Shown: positions 1 to 11,235, counted from the first letter of the stretch. The stretch: DNA of 64,000 nt from Novipirellula aureliae (GCF_007860185.1 NZ_SJPY01000002.1:589775-653774); one strand, 5' to 3'. Notes: generated by a model not told the origin, from the letters alone. Translations and numbers: made by a program.

Positions 1-3000
1 TTTGGTAACACCCCGGCCAGCGGCGCCGCGGGTGGCGCAACCACCAACGCGAACGCGAAAAAGATCGGTCCGATTGCCTTAACAATCCCCGTGGCGATCA
101 ACAATGTAACGACCAATGTGTCGGCTTACATCGACCACCAAAAAGTCCGTTCGCTCGACGCGAATGTGAAAGCCGACTCGATGGTCGAAATTCAATCGGT
201 CATCATCGGAGCATCGTTTGGGATCCAGACCGAAGCGACCGGAAATGGCAAGTTGAACCTTGCCGGTGCCGGCGCGGTAGGGATCAATACGGTCGTGCAG
301 AACTTGGCGGCGTTTATCAAAGACAGCGACGTCGAAACGACTGGCGGTCGGGGCATCAACGTCAAGACAGATGACAAATCATCCGTCTCAGCGGACGCGG
401 GCGGCTTTGGGATCGCACTGTCCACCGCCGAGAGTAGCCGTGCCGCGATCTCGTTCGGCGTCTCGTTCGCCTTAAACGATATCAGCGGTAACAACACCGC
501 TACCATCAATGATTCGGTGATCAACGTTTTGGCAGGCAATATCGATGTGGAGGTCATGTCAACGTCGATCGCCAAAGCGTTGTCGATCGCAGGCGGCGTT
601 TCGGTAAAGACGGGACCCGGCAGTGCCGGATCGTTTGGCGGTGCCGGTGCAGTCGCAATCAATGATATCGGAAAGACAATGTCCGCTGGAATCGTCAACA
701 ACGGTAACGTCACCACCGCCGCTGGAAAGATTGATGTTCATGCCACCGACATGAGCGATATCGATGCAGATGCAGGTGGCTTTGGTATCGGAATTAGCGG
801 GGGTAGTGGCAACAGTATCGCAGGCGCGGTGGGGATCAGTGTCGCGCTCAACGAAATCGGCAACACCATCGAAGCCAAGATCGATGGCTCCAATATCGAT
901 ACCAAGGGACAAGTCGATGTCATCGCTCATTCTTCGGGAGCGAAGATCAGGGCGGTGTCCGTCGCAGCGTCGGCAGCCGGCGCAGTGGGCGGCGGAGTCA
1001 GCGTCGCACTGAGCGGTGCCGGCAGCGGCGCAAATAATGCAATCAACAACCAAATCCTCGCATCGATCTCCGATAGTACCGTCAATGTATTGAGCGGCGG
1101 AGGAGTATCGGTCCAAGCCCTCGATACTTCGTCGATCGTGTCCACGGCAGTGGGTGCCGCGATTGGTGTCGCTGTCTCCGGTAGCACCGGCGTTGGCTTG
1201 GCCGTCGGCATCTCGATCGCATTTAACGATATTGGCATCCAAGCAACTGCGTCGGTTGTCGATTCAACGGTGACAATCGACGGTTTCTTTGGATTCGATG
1301 TGCTTGCCAACCAAAGTGCTTCGATCACATCGACCGCAGTCGCCGCGTCGGTTGCTGCGGGATTCGGAACCAATGGCGTCGGCGTCAGTGGTGCGGGAGC
1401 GGGAGCGGTCAATAAGATTAGCAACAAGACGATCGCCAAGATTGACGGCAGCGATGTGACGGTCGGCGGAAACGTGTCTGTCCTCGCGAAAGACAACGCC
1501 ACGATCGAATCAAAGATTGTCGCAGCCGCGGCCGCCATCGGTGCTGGCACCACAGGCGTTGGTGCCGCGTTCGGTTTCTCGTACGCTGAAAATCGCATTG
1601 GCGATGCCGACACGTTCAGCGACGATCCAACCGCGATCGGCGCTCCGAGTGCGGCCCAGGTCAAGGCGTATATCAACGAGTCCTCGGTGACTTCGGGTGC
1701 CACGATGGACGTTCGTGCCAACTCGACCGGTTCGATTACATCGGATGTTTCCGCATTCAGTGTCGCCGCCGCGGGTGGTGCGAACGCTGTCGCGATCGCG
1801 GGGGCAGGGGTTTCCTCAAGCAATGACGTGGCGATGGAAATTGCTTCGGTCATCCAAGACTCCACTGGCAGCGGGATAAAGGCTGCCGAATTGACTCTGC
1901 TAACCGAGGACAGTAGCACGATCACGACGACTGTCACTGCAGCATCATTGGCGGTTGCACTTGGCGCATTTTCGGGGGCGGTTACGGTCGCGGTTTCCGG
2001 TACCACGGCGAACATTGAAAATAAAGTGCAATCCGCCATTCGCCGATCCACGGTCTTGGCAGAAGGATCCGTCAGGGTGCTCACAACCGAGAACGTCAAT
2101 GCCAATGCGACCGCGACCGCTGCGTCCGCGTCCACCAGCATCGGTTTGTCGCTCGCCGGCGGCGGTGCAATCGCCTCAGGCACGATTGCATCGATTGTCA
2201 GTTCCGAAATTGCCGACAGTCGTGTGACCACCTACGGTGAACTGAGTGTTGACGCAACCAATACTGCAACGTCGGACATTCAAACCGCCAGCACAACGAG
2301 AAGCATTGGCGTGATCGGACTAGCCGCCAACGGCTCCTCCGCGATCAGCACCATCACTCCGGATGTCGACGTTGCGATTACCGGTAGCAGTATCAACGCC
2401 GGGACGCTGGGGCTCAATGCAAAAAACAATCCACTGGCGACTGCCGACGCGGCCGGTTTGTCCGTCAGCACGGGGGCAGCGATCGGTGTTTCCATCGCCA
2501 GAGTCAATCTAGGTGGATCGGCCAACGCACTGTTGGAGAGCGCCGGCAGAGTCGTGAACGTTGACCGGCTGGTCATGTCCGCGACCAATGAACAAGAAGC
2601 TCCGTCGCGAGCCTTTGCACAAGGTTCCGCGGGCGGTCTGTTGATTGGCGTCGATGCGACGGTCACCTCGGCGACCAATCTGACGAACGTCAACGCCGTG
2701 ATCGCAGCCAATTCGGTGGTCAACGCGATTGGCGACATGACAATCACCGCAAAGAATTTTACGAACCAGGATTCGGATTCAAGTAGCCTCGCCATTGGCT
2801 TGATTGCCGCGGGAATCACTCGGGCCGGAGCGAAAAGCGATGTTTCCACGATCGCACGAATCCATTCCGGTGCTCAGGTCAACGCAGGCAGTTTAACGCT
2901 ACAAGCCACCGGGCGAGACCAAAACATCGCCAACACGACATCGGGAGCAGGCGGTGCCATCAGTGGTGCGGTGGCGCTGCCCATTACCAACAGCTTCAGC

Positions 3001-6000
3001 AATGTGCTGTCGGAAATTGCCGATGATGCCCAAGTCAATGTCATTGGCTTGTTGAGAACTCCCGCCAAGCACGTCGCAGTCGTCAATTCAAGGTTGACCG
3101 CTGCAGCAGGTGGTTTGTTATCCGGCAGCGGTGGTGAACTGTTTAACGAAGTCGTCAGTCATGTTGTTTCGCGAGTCGGTGATCGGGCGAAGGTCACGGC
3201 GGGGTCAATGGAGGCAACGGCACGAAACGAGATTAGCAAAGCGGACCTGGGGAAGGCCGGCAACGTCGACGCCACCACCGGTGGATTGTTCGCAGGCGTC
3301 GGAGTCGTCAGCAACACCAACCTGTCACTGACGACGCTCATCGACATTGGTGACGGTGCCATCGTGACGGTCGGTGATTCGGTATCAGCTCACTTGGACA
3401 TGACCGCCCTGAACGTCATCAATGTGACGGATCAACTCACACTACGCAGTGGCGGACTCGCCGCAGGCGGAAGCAACAATGCCTCGATTCGCACCTTGGT
3501 CGATGAAGCGGAAGTGGCAATTGGGGCGAATGCGAAGCTGTCATCCACGGGGACGATCACCGCATCCGCGCGAGGCCAAGGCGTGGTAACGATACAAGCC
3601 AATGCGGAAACCTATGGTGCGGTCACCGAAGTGAGGGGCGGTTCAACGATCAGCGTAATGCCGACCAATACTGTCATGGTTGCTGCGGGAGCTAACTTGA
3701 CGGCGGATCGAGATATCCATCTGTCGTCCGGCACCGACACGGCATCCAATCGCGATCTCTACACGATCCATTCACGAGTCGACACGTTCGCCGGTAGCCT
3801 GATTCCGCTCGACACCACCTACGCCAATGCCGATTTGATCCAAGACAACCAAGTCACGGTTTCCAGCGGCGCGGTCGTCCAATCGGCTGGGAATATCCGC
3901 TTGCACGCCGAGCGTTTTGGCGATAATGAAGTGATCGCACAAGTCAAAGCGGTCAACGATTACAACGCCCCCGTCGACAAGACAAATGGGGTTGATGGAT
4001 TGTTTGCTGCCGGTGGTATTGAACAATTCAAGGGCAATGCGATCAGTAGCGCCAGCGGCATCGTGACCATCGAGGGGACGGTGCGAACGGGTATCAAGCG
4101 AAATCAAGTGCTGGAGATCCAATCGGTCACCCGGGCCAATGTTCCTGCCGATACGCCCGACTCTCCCGATCTCTATACCGTCGTATTGGCCGGACGTTCG
4201 ACCGACGGCATTGGCTTTACCAAGAAACTGACTCCAGTTACCTCATCGCTGGATATTGCGCTCGCAGAGGCCTATCGAAACCTTGGTCTGTACTCAACCA
4301 ATGGTACGAGTGCAAATCCAGAATTGGTTGCGTTTTACAACAACGAAATCACTCGGATCAATGACAAGCTCGCGGCACAAGGCTTGCTGGATACATCCAC
4401 AGGGACCGAAGTGCCCGTGTCCCGAGAAACATTGACGTTGGTCATCGATCCGGTCATTGCTCAAGCGGGCTCGATCGACATCGTTGCCGACGAGCGTCTT
4501 GGCAGCGGGACCCTTGACGCACCGGGCGATGCCAGTGTCGAGATCATCAACCGCTCGTTCGTGTCGCTGGAGTTGTCAGGTATTGAAATCCCTGATCAAA
4601 CCGGAGGCGTCTTTCTTAACTCCAAAAACGTCACGGCCGTTGCTTCAGCTGTACCGCTTATTTTGGTTGACAATGTAGCCGATGTGACTTCGCCGAGCCT
4701 AACCAATAACGGCAGTCTCGATTTGACTTGGCCCAACATCTCACTCAATTCGGGTGGCGCGATCAAGAATCTTGGTGGCGACGTGACGCTGCGCAACTTC
4801 CAAGCGGGTGCCGGCAACATCTTGGTCAATGGCACAATCCTGGCCAGCACACCTCGCATCTTCGCTGGCACGCAAGGGGCGGCATCCTTCAATGCCGGTG
4901 ACAACAACTCCGCACCCTACAGCACTGGCGGAGAAGCTTACAAGAATTGGAATAAACTGTCTCGAGATGGGCTTGGCGTCGACGGCCAACCACTCGGACC
5001 AGGCTCGGGAATGTTTCCGCCCACAGAAGCCTCGCTACAGGACTATCTGAATCAAAGCCCCGACCAGGTCAATATCTTCGGGAATCGAATTTTTGTCACC
5101 GCACAATATATCAACCTCAATGGTGTGATGCAAAGCGGCAACGATGAGTACAACCTTGTGATTGGCGATGCAACCAACGTCGAAATTGAATCGCTCCGCA
5201 GTTCGTCTGGGAGCGAGATTCGAGATCTGACAAGTGTTTCCGATGGCAACTTCATCCTACAATACGACTTCGGCAACGATCGGATTCTTGTCCAAGAAGT
5301 CCGTTCGGGCGGCGGCTATATCGATCTGACCGGCAGTATTTCCAACACGCACAATGGCGAGTTGCGAGTGTTGGGTGGCTATTCAAGGATCAACATTGAC
5401 AATCAAACCGATCACGACATCGAGCTAAAACGTCTGGATGTTTCCGAGCGAGGCGACGGAGTCGTGATCATCAAAGATTTCAATAAGGGCTCGGAAACCA
5501 ATCCAGGCGTTTCGATCTATCAAGTCGAAGGCAACAACGTCTATGCACAGACGCCCGAAGGCACCGACACTCGGCCTCGCGCCTTCACATTCCAGTACAA
5601 GCCCAAAGATGGGTTGCGATATGGTTGGTCGGTCGCCCAGGACTTGGCCACTCGGACAGAGACCATCTATCGTTCCACAAACCTTTTGGGAATCAAGGTG
5701 CCGACCAACATCTTTAGTCAGCATACAGATTCCGCTTCGAGTCCTCGCCTGCTCGAATCGGGTGCCTACTTCTATACCGATACGAATGCCGCCATCGGTG
5801 ACTATGACTTCAACTCCAGCCTAGTGGATCTCAATGACAAAACCACGTCCGGAGGCAACCGGTATCTTTGCAGCATCCCGACTGCAATCGGTTGTTTGGT
5901 CCCGGCAACTTACGAGACGACGGAGATCCGCGAGACAGGCACACGTTTCATTGCCACTCATTCAGTCGATGCGGATCGCCCGGTCGACATCAAGTTCCTC

Positions 6001-9000
6001 GGCCAAAACGAAGGGGCGATCTCGATCCACTCGGGCGGCACGGTTTTTGTCTCCGGATCAATTGGCAATGTGAGCGGGCAAACGTCGATCACCAGTGATA
6101 AAGGAGTTGTCCAACTGTCACCCACCGCGACGGTTGGTGGCCGGATCATCCGCATCAAGGCGGGGGACGCAATCGGATCGGTCGACACACCCCTGTTAAC
6201 GAACATCACCGATCGCTTGCCCTCTGACTTTGTCTCCGATCGAGGTGCGGTGGGTACGACCACCACCGTGGGTGAAACCCAGTACGTGTTGGTGGCCGCC
6301 GGACATACCGCTGGCGGGACACCAGGGTCGGTCTATCGGTACAAGGGCACACGCGAGTCGATCAACCTACGCAACGAAGACTTCTCGAATACTGCGAAGT
6401 GGTTCGAGCTAACACTGGAAGCCAACATCGGACTGCAAACCACCAGCGATGACATCACAGTCCGTGAAGTCCAAGGAAACATGCCTGTGGAAGTCGTTGC
6501 GGTCAGCGCGCCGGGCGTCCCCAGTTTCGCTGGCAATGTCTCACTGACCGCCCAAGATAGTATCGTGTATGGGTTCGGCCGGTTTAGTCCTCTCAGCAGT
6601 TTTGTGGTTGGCACCTCCGTTAACTTGGTCGCGGAAACCGGCTCGATCGGCAGCATGAATGATCCGTTCCAAGCTGCGTCGGACTTCTTAAACGTTAACA
6701 AAAATCCCGGCAATAACTTCAACGCGAAGGCGGCAGGAGACATTTGGCTTGAATTAAGCGAGGCGATCTCGGTCGATACCATCGAAGCTGGCGGGGACGT
6801 GCATATTACCTTCGACGCTTTCGACGGCGGTTCGCTGATCGACGGAAACACCGTTGCCGTTCGCGATGAGCGGGCTATCGAAGATGTCGCTGCGATGGTC
6901 TGGAGCGACCTTCAACTGACCGTCGATCTGGGGGCCAACGAAAAACGCAACGAACGAATCGAAGCGATTGCCGCTACCCAAACCCAGTCGTATCAGGCGT
7001 ACTGGAATTTCCGTAGCCAGCAAGCGGATCCAGCCGTTTATGATCCCAACTTCGGCGTCATGCTCGTCACCGAAGAGCGAGCCTTCTACGAACAGCAATT
7101 GCGAGAGCAAGGAACAGGTAACGGACTTGCTGGGGACGAACTGAATGCTTTCGTGACCGCCGGCATCACCACATTGGAAGCGAATCGATCGGCCCAGTAC
7201 CACGATTTGCATGATGATTGGGGACCACTTGGCGATGCCTTTGATCCCGAGTTCCGCTATACGCTAACGGCGGAAGAGACCAAGGCGATTGACGATACGA
7301 CCAAGATCTGGACGGTCGAGGAATTATTGAATCTGCAATCGGCAGCGTTCTTGAACGTGACCGATACGGAGTTTGTGATCGAAGAACCGAATATCATTGG
7401 TGTTAACATCTACCTGGATGTTCCAGACGGAATCGGACAATATCAAAACGGTTATACGATTGAGAGGTTTGCCGAGGATGGCTCACCAAACTTGTTGACG
7501 ATCGAAGAGAGAGCAGCGATTGCGGCGGCAGAACCGGGCGATATTGTCTTCCTCAAGCAAGCACCGTCACAAGTCGTCGCTGAGATCCAGGATAACGCGA
7601 TCATTCTGACTGAAACGTCATCCACTTGGTCATCGCTCGGTTTTGTGATCGGCGACTTTGTTCATCTTGAAACGAACACTCGCGATACGACCGACGACGG
7701 TGTCTTCTTCGAAATCCAGTCGCTCGACAACCAAACCATGCGGCTGATAACTAACGATCGCTCATTGCAAAACGATAGTCCTCGACCGATTCTGGTGGCT
7801 CCCGTCATCGCCGAGTCGGCTGCCCGCGATTCGGCGACCCATATTCGCGTGCTGCGTCGTGAAGATATCGACGTCAACGCATCCGGCACTGTCAGTGCAG
7901 AGTCAACGCGACATATCTTCCTCGGTTCCGAGACTGATATGACAATCGATGGAGTCTGGGCGGGTGGGAACGAGCGATTGCAAATCAAAGTCGGTGGTTC
8001 GCTCAATACGACGGACGCCTTAATCGTCGACTTGATAGGGGGACGCATTGTCCTAGAGGCCGCGCGTGGAAATATCGGTTTGGAAGACGATGCAGTTTTC
8101 ATCGACTCTTCCGAAGAAGGCTACTTAATCGCCCGAGCGCAAAAAGAAATTGTCATCATTGAAGAAAATGTCGACTTTGCATTTTTCCCAGCAAACCTGC
8201 ATGTCAACCAAGTTTTCTCGAAGGAATCGTTCGTTAACCTAAGTTCTTACGACGGGATCCTGGACGCACTAGGCACAGACGAGACCAATGTGCGAGGAAC
8301 CGAGATCAATCTGCTTGCACAATTTAGGATCGGAACCGAAACAGATTTCCTTGATATCGACTTGATTGGGGAAGGAACACTCACCGCAGCCGCCGAAAGC
8401 AATATCCAGATTTCGGAAACAAACGGAAACCTTAACCTGCGTCAGATCTACAGTGCGAACGCTCACGTTTCTCTCGTCGCGGATGGCTCTATTCTGGACG
8501 CCGTGGATGTCGAAAATCCATATGATCCAACATCGGATGATGTCATCGCGATTCCAGGAAATCCCGCTATGGACATTTATGCGGGGAACATTTCACTGGT
8601 CGCCAAGCATGGATCGATAGGCGTCGCCGGTAACGAATTGGATATCAAAACATCAGCTCCCTATTTGCCGGAAGATCAGTACTTCAGTTTGACGACCTCC
8701 AGTGCGCTCAATACCTACATCATCGAGACGATTGACCCCAGGGTGGATGATGACGGCGTTCCTTTTGAAGACAACGACCTTTATCTCAACACGGTCACGA
8801 CCGATGGTGCAACCGCATTTATTACGGCACCGGGCGGGAGTATTTTCAACGCTTTACCCGATGGCCAGGTGAATGTGTCGTCCGGCAAAGCGTGGCTGTT
8901 CGCGCTACAATCGATCGGCACTCCGGACAAACCGATTCGGACGAAGGTCGGATCGATCGAAGGTCAGGCCTATCATGATACGGTCGATATTATCAACGAA

Positions 9001-10236
9001 GGTGACCTGATTATCGGCGGTGTGATGGAGCCGTTTGGCGATTCGTTCGCCGGCAAGGGCCTCGACTCCCGAAATGATTTGAATCTGAGCGTCACCGGTT
9101 CGATCCAAATTGACGAATTTGTATCGTCGTTTTTTAAATCGACGATCCGAACGCCAGGCTCATTGACGGTTGGCGTGGATGGTGGGATTTGGTCGGACGA
9201 AGAAGCTGACTTGATTGTCGAAACCGACCCCAACGCACCGACCCCGGCAATGGTTGATTTTCGTGGCACCGTCATATCCAAACTCGTACGTATTCAGACC
9301 GGTGGCGGCAATGACCAAATCGTCGTCGCGCCGAAAGAGGTCGACGGTGCCCTACAAATCGAATCAGGAGCTGGGGACGATGAAATCGAAACCAACGGCC
9401 AACCGGCAACGATCGACGGCGGAGCCGGTAAGAACGTCTTGAAAATCTTCGGTGGTGGCACGCATTTGGATCTTTCAAAATTCGCCGACAACTCCATCAA
9501 GTCGTTCGATACGATTGACATGCGAGGCACCAGAGCGAATCGCATGTCGTTCGCACCTGGCAAAATTGTTCAAAGCACGCCGGGATCGCCTATCGAATTG
9601 TTGCAAGGCAGTGGTGACAAAGTTGATTTCGGTGTGGGTTGGAAGCCGGAAAAACCGCAATTGATCGGCGGACTGTTTACTCACATCATCAGCGATGGAA
9701 CCGCGAAGTTCCAAGTCAGGAACGCGGCCCCCTACTTGAACCCCGCGAATCCTTTGGACGTCAACAGCAGTGGTGGCGTTTCGGCATCCGATGCGATCAT
9801 CATTATCAACTTGCTCAGTAACCGAGTGTTGCCGGATTTATCCGCACCGATCACCGCACAAATGTTGGCGACGTTCAATTACATCGACACCAATCATGAC
9901 GGCAAGTTATCGGCATCCGATGCTCTGGCGGTCATCAACTTCATCAACGAACCGGGGACGACGCCCGCTCCTGTCGGCGAGAAGGTGATTGCGACACTCG
10001 CTCAAGACGTGTTGCAGAGGGCGGAGCGAAAACGTTTCCGTACAGCGGAGGATGAAATACCCCGAGAACTTATCCCAACGCAAACCATCAAGACACATCT
10101 CGGGTTCGATCAAGTCGCCTTGACCGAGACGGGCGAACCTTGGTGGCAAGACGATGCGTCGCAAGAGGATGAAGAGGACGCGTTGGGGCTGGAGGAGACG
10201 ATTGGGATGCTTGTTGGGGAGGGGGTGAAAGACTGA
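1..10236 (+). CDS. Giant repeat-rich adhesin-like protein with C-terminal dockerin repeats (5' end outside window)
   Basis: The frame is open from base 1, so the gene starts before the window; the GTG at 91 is only the first start-like codon. 3411 residues are visible. The first ~1100 are Ala/Gly/Ser/Val-rich modules of about 65-70 residues with recurring 'AGAVGIN' and 'SVLAKD' style strands, resembling the beta-helical LktA/filamentous-haemagglutinin type of surface adhesin. The middle is less repetitive and rich in beta-strand and acidic stretches. Near nt 9740-9950 are two dockerin type I calcium-binding repeats (DVNSSGGVSASDA and DTNHDGKLSASDA). The tail is acidic and resembles the end of the other giant protein at 12365-17605. 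Probably secreted or cell-surface; adhesion is inferred from architecture only. The TGA stop (10234-10236) lies inside the first REP-type repeat. Confidence 0.8.
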   Translation, partial: FGNTPASGAAGGATTNANAKKIGPIALTIPVAINNVTTNVSAYIDHQKVRSLDANVKADSMVEIQSVIIGASFGIQTEATGNGKLNLAGAGAVGINTVVQNLAAFIKDSDVETTGGRGINVKTDDKSSVSADAGGFGIALSTAESSRAAISFGVSFALNDISGNNTATINDSVINVLAGNIDVEVMSTSIAKALSIAGGVSVKTGPGSAGSFGGAGAVAINDIGKTMSAGIVNNGNVTTAAGKIDVHATDMSDIDADAGGFGIGISGGSGNSIAGAVGISVALNEIGNTIEAKIDGSNIDTKGQVDVIAHSSGAKIRAVSVAASAAGAVGGGVSVALSGAGSGANNAINNQILASISDSTVNVLSGGGVSVQALDTSSIVSTAVGAAIGVAVSGSTGVGLAVGISIAFNDIGIQATASVVDSTVTIDGFFGFDVLANQSASITSTAVAASVAAGFGTNGVGVSGAGAGAVNKISNKTIAKIDGSDVTVGGNVSVLAKDNATIESKIVAAAAAIGAGTTGVGAAFGFSYAENRIGDADTFSDDPTAIGAPSAAQVKAYINESSVTSGATMDVRANSTGSITSDVSAFSVAAAGGANAVAIAGAGVSSSNDVAMEIASVIQDSTGSGIKAAELTLLTEDSSTITTTVTAASLAVALGAFSGAVTVAVSGTTANIENKVQSAIRRSTVLAEGSVRVLTTENVNANATATAASASTSIGLSLAGGGAIASGTIASIVSSEIADSRVTTYGELSVDATNTATSDIQTASTTRSIGVIGLAANGSSAISTITPDVDVAITGSSINAGTLGLNAKNNPLATADAAGLSVSTGAAIGVSIARVNLGGSANALLESAGRVVNVDRLVMSATNEQEAPSRAFAQGSAGGLLIGVDATVTSATNLTNVNAVIAANSVVNAIGDMTITAKNFTNQDSDSSSLAIGLIAAGITRAGAKSDVSTIARIHSGAQVNAGSLTLQATGRDQNIANTTSGAGGAISGAVALPITNSFSNVLSEIADDAQVNVIGLLRTPAKHVAVVNSRLTAAAGGLLSGSGGELFNEVVSHVVSRVGDRAKVTAGSMEATARNEISKADLGKAGNVDATTGGLFAGVGVVSNTNLSLTTLIDIGDGAIVTVGDSVSAHLDMTALNVINVTDQLTLRSGGLAAGGSNNASIRTLVDEAEVAIGANAKLSSTGTITASARGQGVVTIQANAETYGAVTEVRGGSTISVMPTNTVMVAAGANLTADRDIHLSSGTDTASNRDLYTIHSRVDTFAGSLIPLDTTYANADLIQDNQVTVSSGAVVQSAGNIRLHAERFGDNEVIAQVKAVNDYNAPVDKTNGVDGLFAAGGIEQFKGNAISSASGIVTIEGTVRTGIKRNQVLEIQSVTRANVPADTPDSPDLYTVVLAGRSTDGIGFTKKLTPVTSSLDIALAEAYRNLGLYSTNGTSANPELVAFYNNEITRINDKLAAQGLLDTSTGTEVPVSRETLTLVIDPVIAQAGSIDIVADERLGSGTLDAPGDASVEIINRSFVSLELSGIEIPDQTGGVFLNSKNVTAVASAVPLILVDNVADVTSPSLTNNGSLDLTWPNISLNSGGAIKNLGGDVTLRNFQAGAGNILVNGTILASTPRIFAGTQGAASFNAGDNNSAPYSTGGEAYKNWNKLSRDGLGVDGQPLGPGSGMFPPTEASLQDYLNQSPDQVNIFGNRIFVTAQYINLNGVMQSGNDEYNLVIGDATNVEIESLRSSSGSEIRDLTSVSDGNFILQYDFGNDRILVQEVRSGGGYIDLTGSISNTHNGELRVLGGYSRINIDNQTDHDIELKRLDVSERGDGVVIIKDFNKGSETNPGVSIYQVEGNNVYAQTPEGTDTRPRAFTFQYKPKDGLRYGWSVAQDLATRTETIYRSTNLLGIKVPTNIFSQHTDSASSPRLLESGAYFYTDTNAAIGDYDFNSSLVDLNDKTTSGGNRYLCSIPTAIGCLVPATYETTEIRETGTRFIATHSVDADRPVDIKFLGQNEGAISIHSGGTVFVSGSIGNVSGQTSITSDKGVVQLSPTATVGGRIIRIKAGDAIGSVDTPLLTNITDRLPSDFVSDRGAVGTTTTVGETQYVLVAAGHTAGGTPGSVYRYKGTRESINLRNEDFSNTAKWFELTLEANIGLQTTSDDITVREVQGNMPVEVVAVSAPGVPSFAGNVSLTAQDSIVYGFGRFSPLSSFVVGTSVNLVAETGSIGSMNDPFQAASDFLNVNKNPGNNFNAKAAGDIWLELSEAISVDTIEAGGDVHITFDAFDGGSLIDGNTVAVRDERAIEDVAAMVWSDLQLTVDLGANEKRNERIEAIAATQTQSYQAYWNFRSQQADPAVYDPNFGVMLVTEERAFYEQQLREQGTGNGLAGDELNAFVTAGITTLEANRSAQYHDLHDDWGPLGDAFDPEFRYTLTAEETKAIDDTTKIWTVEELLNLQSAAFLNVTDTEFVIEEPNIIGVNIYLDVPDGIGQYQNGYTIERFAEDGSPNLLTIEERAAIAAAEPGDIVFLKQAPSQVVAEIQDNAIILTETSSTWSSLGFVIGDFVHLETNTRDTTDDGVFFEIQSLDNQTMRLITNDRSLQNDSPRPILVAPVIAESAARDSATHIRVLRREDIDVNASGTVSAESTRHIFLGSETDMTIDGVWAGGNERLQIKVGGSLNTTDALIVDLIGGRIVLEAARGNIGLEDDAVFIDSSEEGYLIARAQKEIVIIEENVDFAFFPANLHVNQVFSKESFVNLSSYDGILDALGTDETNVRGTEINLLAQFRIGTETDFLDIDLIGEGTLTAAAESNIQISETNGNLNLRQIYSANAHVSLVADGSILDAVDVENPYDPTSDDVIAIPGNPAMDIYAGNISLVAKHGSIGVAGNELDIKTSAPYLPEDQYFSLTTSSALNTYIIETIDPRVDDDGVPFEDNDLYLNTVTTDGATAFITAPGGSIFNALPDGQVNVSSGKAWLFALQSIGTPDKPIRTKVGSIEGQAYHDTVDIINEGDLIIGGVMEPFGDSFAGKGLDSRNDLNLSVTGSIQIDEFVSSFFKSTIRTPGSLTVGVDGGIWSDEEADLIVETDPNAPTPAMVDFRGTVISKLVRIQTGGGNDQIVVAPKEVDGALQIESGAGDDEIETNGQPATIDGGAGKNVLKIFGGGTHLDLSKFADNSIKSFDTIDMRGTRANRMSFAPGKIVQSTPGSPIELLQGSGDKVDFGVGWKPEKPQLIGGLFTHIISDGTAKFQVRNAAPYLNPANPLDVNSSGGVSASDAIIIINLLSNRVLPDLSAPITAQMLATFNYIDTNHDGKLSASDALAVINFINEPGTTPAPVGEKVIATLAQDVLQRAERKRFRTAEDEIPRELIPTQTIKTHLGFDQVALTETGEPWWQDDASQEDEEDALGLEETIGMLVGEGVKD

Positions 10237-10330
10237 TTCACCCACGGGGCAAGCCCGCGGGGGTCTACACGTTCCGAAGGCAGCCTTGGTAGCTGCCAAT
10301 CATTGGCTCCCACGGGACAAGCCCGTGGGT
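10231..10330. repeat. 100-bp direct repeat, upstream copy, with two GC-rich palindromes
   Basis: This stretch aligns without gaps to 12030-12129 (offset 1799, about 11 mismatches). It contains an imperfect hairpin at about 10241-10262 and a perfect one at 10309-10329 (CCCACGGG, loop ACAAG, CCCGTGGG). The left edge overlaps the stop codon of the giant upstream gene. It bounds the REP/RAYT locus on the left. Confidence 0.85.
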
Positions 10331-10338
10331 GGCCGTCC

Positions 10339-11208
10339 CCCACGGGCTCGCCCCGTGGGAACGAACGAATGTCAGCTAACAAAAACAACCACCACCCACT
10401 ACAACCTCCCCCACGGGCTCGCCCCGTGGGAACGAACGATTTTCAGCTAACAAAAACAACCACCACCCACTACAACGTCCCCCACGGGCTTGCCCCGTGG
10501 GAACGAAAGACTTTCAGCTAACAAAAACAACCACCACCGCCCCATGCCCCCCACGGGCTCGCCCCGTGGGAACGAAAGACTTTCAGCTAACAAAAACAAC
10601 CACCACTCACTGCAACGTCCCCCACGGGCTCGCCCCGTGGGAACGAACGAATGTCAGCCAACAAAAACAACCACCACCCACTACAACGTCCCCCACGGGC
10701 TCGCCCCGTGGGAACGAACGATTTTCAGCTAACAAAAACAACCACCACCCACTACAACGTCCCCCACGGGCTCGCCCCGTGGGAACGAACGAATGTCAGC
10801 CAACAAAAACAACCACCACCCACTACAGCGTCCCCCACGGGCTTGCCCCGTGGGAACGAAAGACTTTCAGCTAACAAAAACAACCACCACCCACTGCACC
10901 GTCCCCCACGGGCTCGCCCCGTGGGAACGAACGACTTTCAGCTAAAAAAACAACCACCACCCACTGCACCGTCCCCCACGGGCTCGCCCCGTGGGAACGA
11001 ACGACTTTCAGCTAAAAAAACAACCACCACTCACTGCAACGTCCCCCACGGGCTTGCCCCGTGGGAACGAACGATTTTCAGCTAACAAAAACAACCACCA
11101 CCCACTGCACCGTCCCCCAAGGGCTTGCCCCGTGGGAACGAAAGACTTTCAGCTAACACACACGACAACCACCACCGCCCCATGCCCCCCACGGGCTCGC
11201 CCCGTGGG
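10339..11208 (+). repeat. Array of 13 REP-type palindromes at about 71-bp spacing
   Basis: Thirteen copies of an 8-bp stem hairpin (CCCACGGG, loop CTCGC or CTTGC, CCCGTGGG) have the hexamer CACGGG beginning at 10341, 10412, 10483, 10552, 10623, 10694, 10765, 10836, 10907, 10977, 11047, 11118 (degenerate, CAAGGG) and 11190. Steps are 69-72 bp, mostly 71. Each hairpin is followed by GAACGAA and TTTCAGCTAAC-like motifs, then a linker made almost only of C and A. The linkers are nearly identical, so this is not a CRISPR. The last hairpin ends 27 bp before the start codon of the Y1 transposase gene. Confidence 0.9.
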
Positions 11209-11235
11209 AAGCAAAAGTTCGGTAACCTATACCCC

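Noticed and set aside
192-9714. Many long minus-strand open frames opposite the giant gene
   Set aside because: They are antisense shadows caused by biased codon use of the repeat-rich gene and show low-complexity Ala/Pro/Ser content.
10339-11208. CRISPR array
   Set aside because: Spacing is regular, but the 'spacers' are nearly identical to each other, the repeat is a short palindrome and no cas genes are present.
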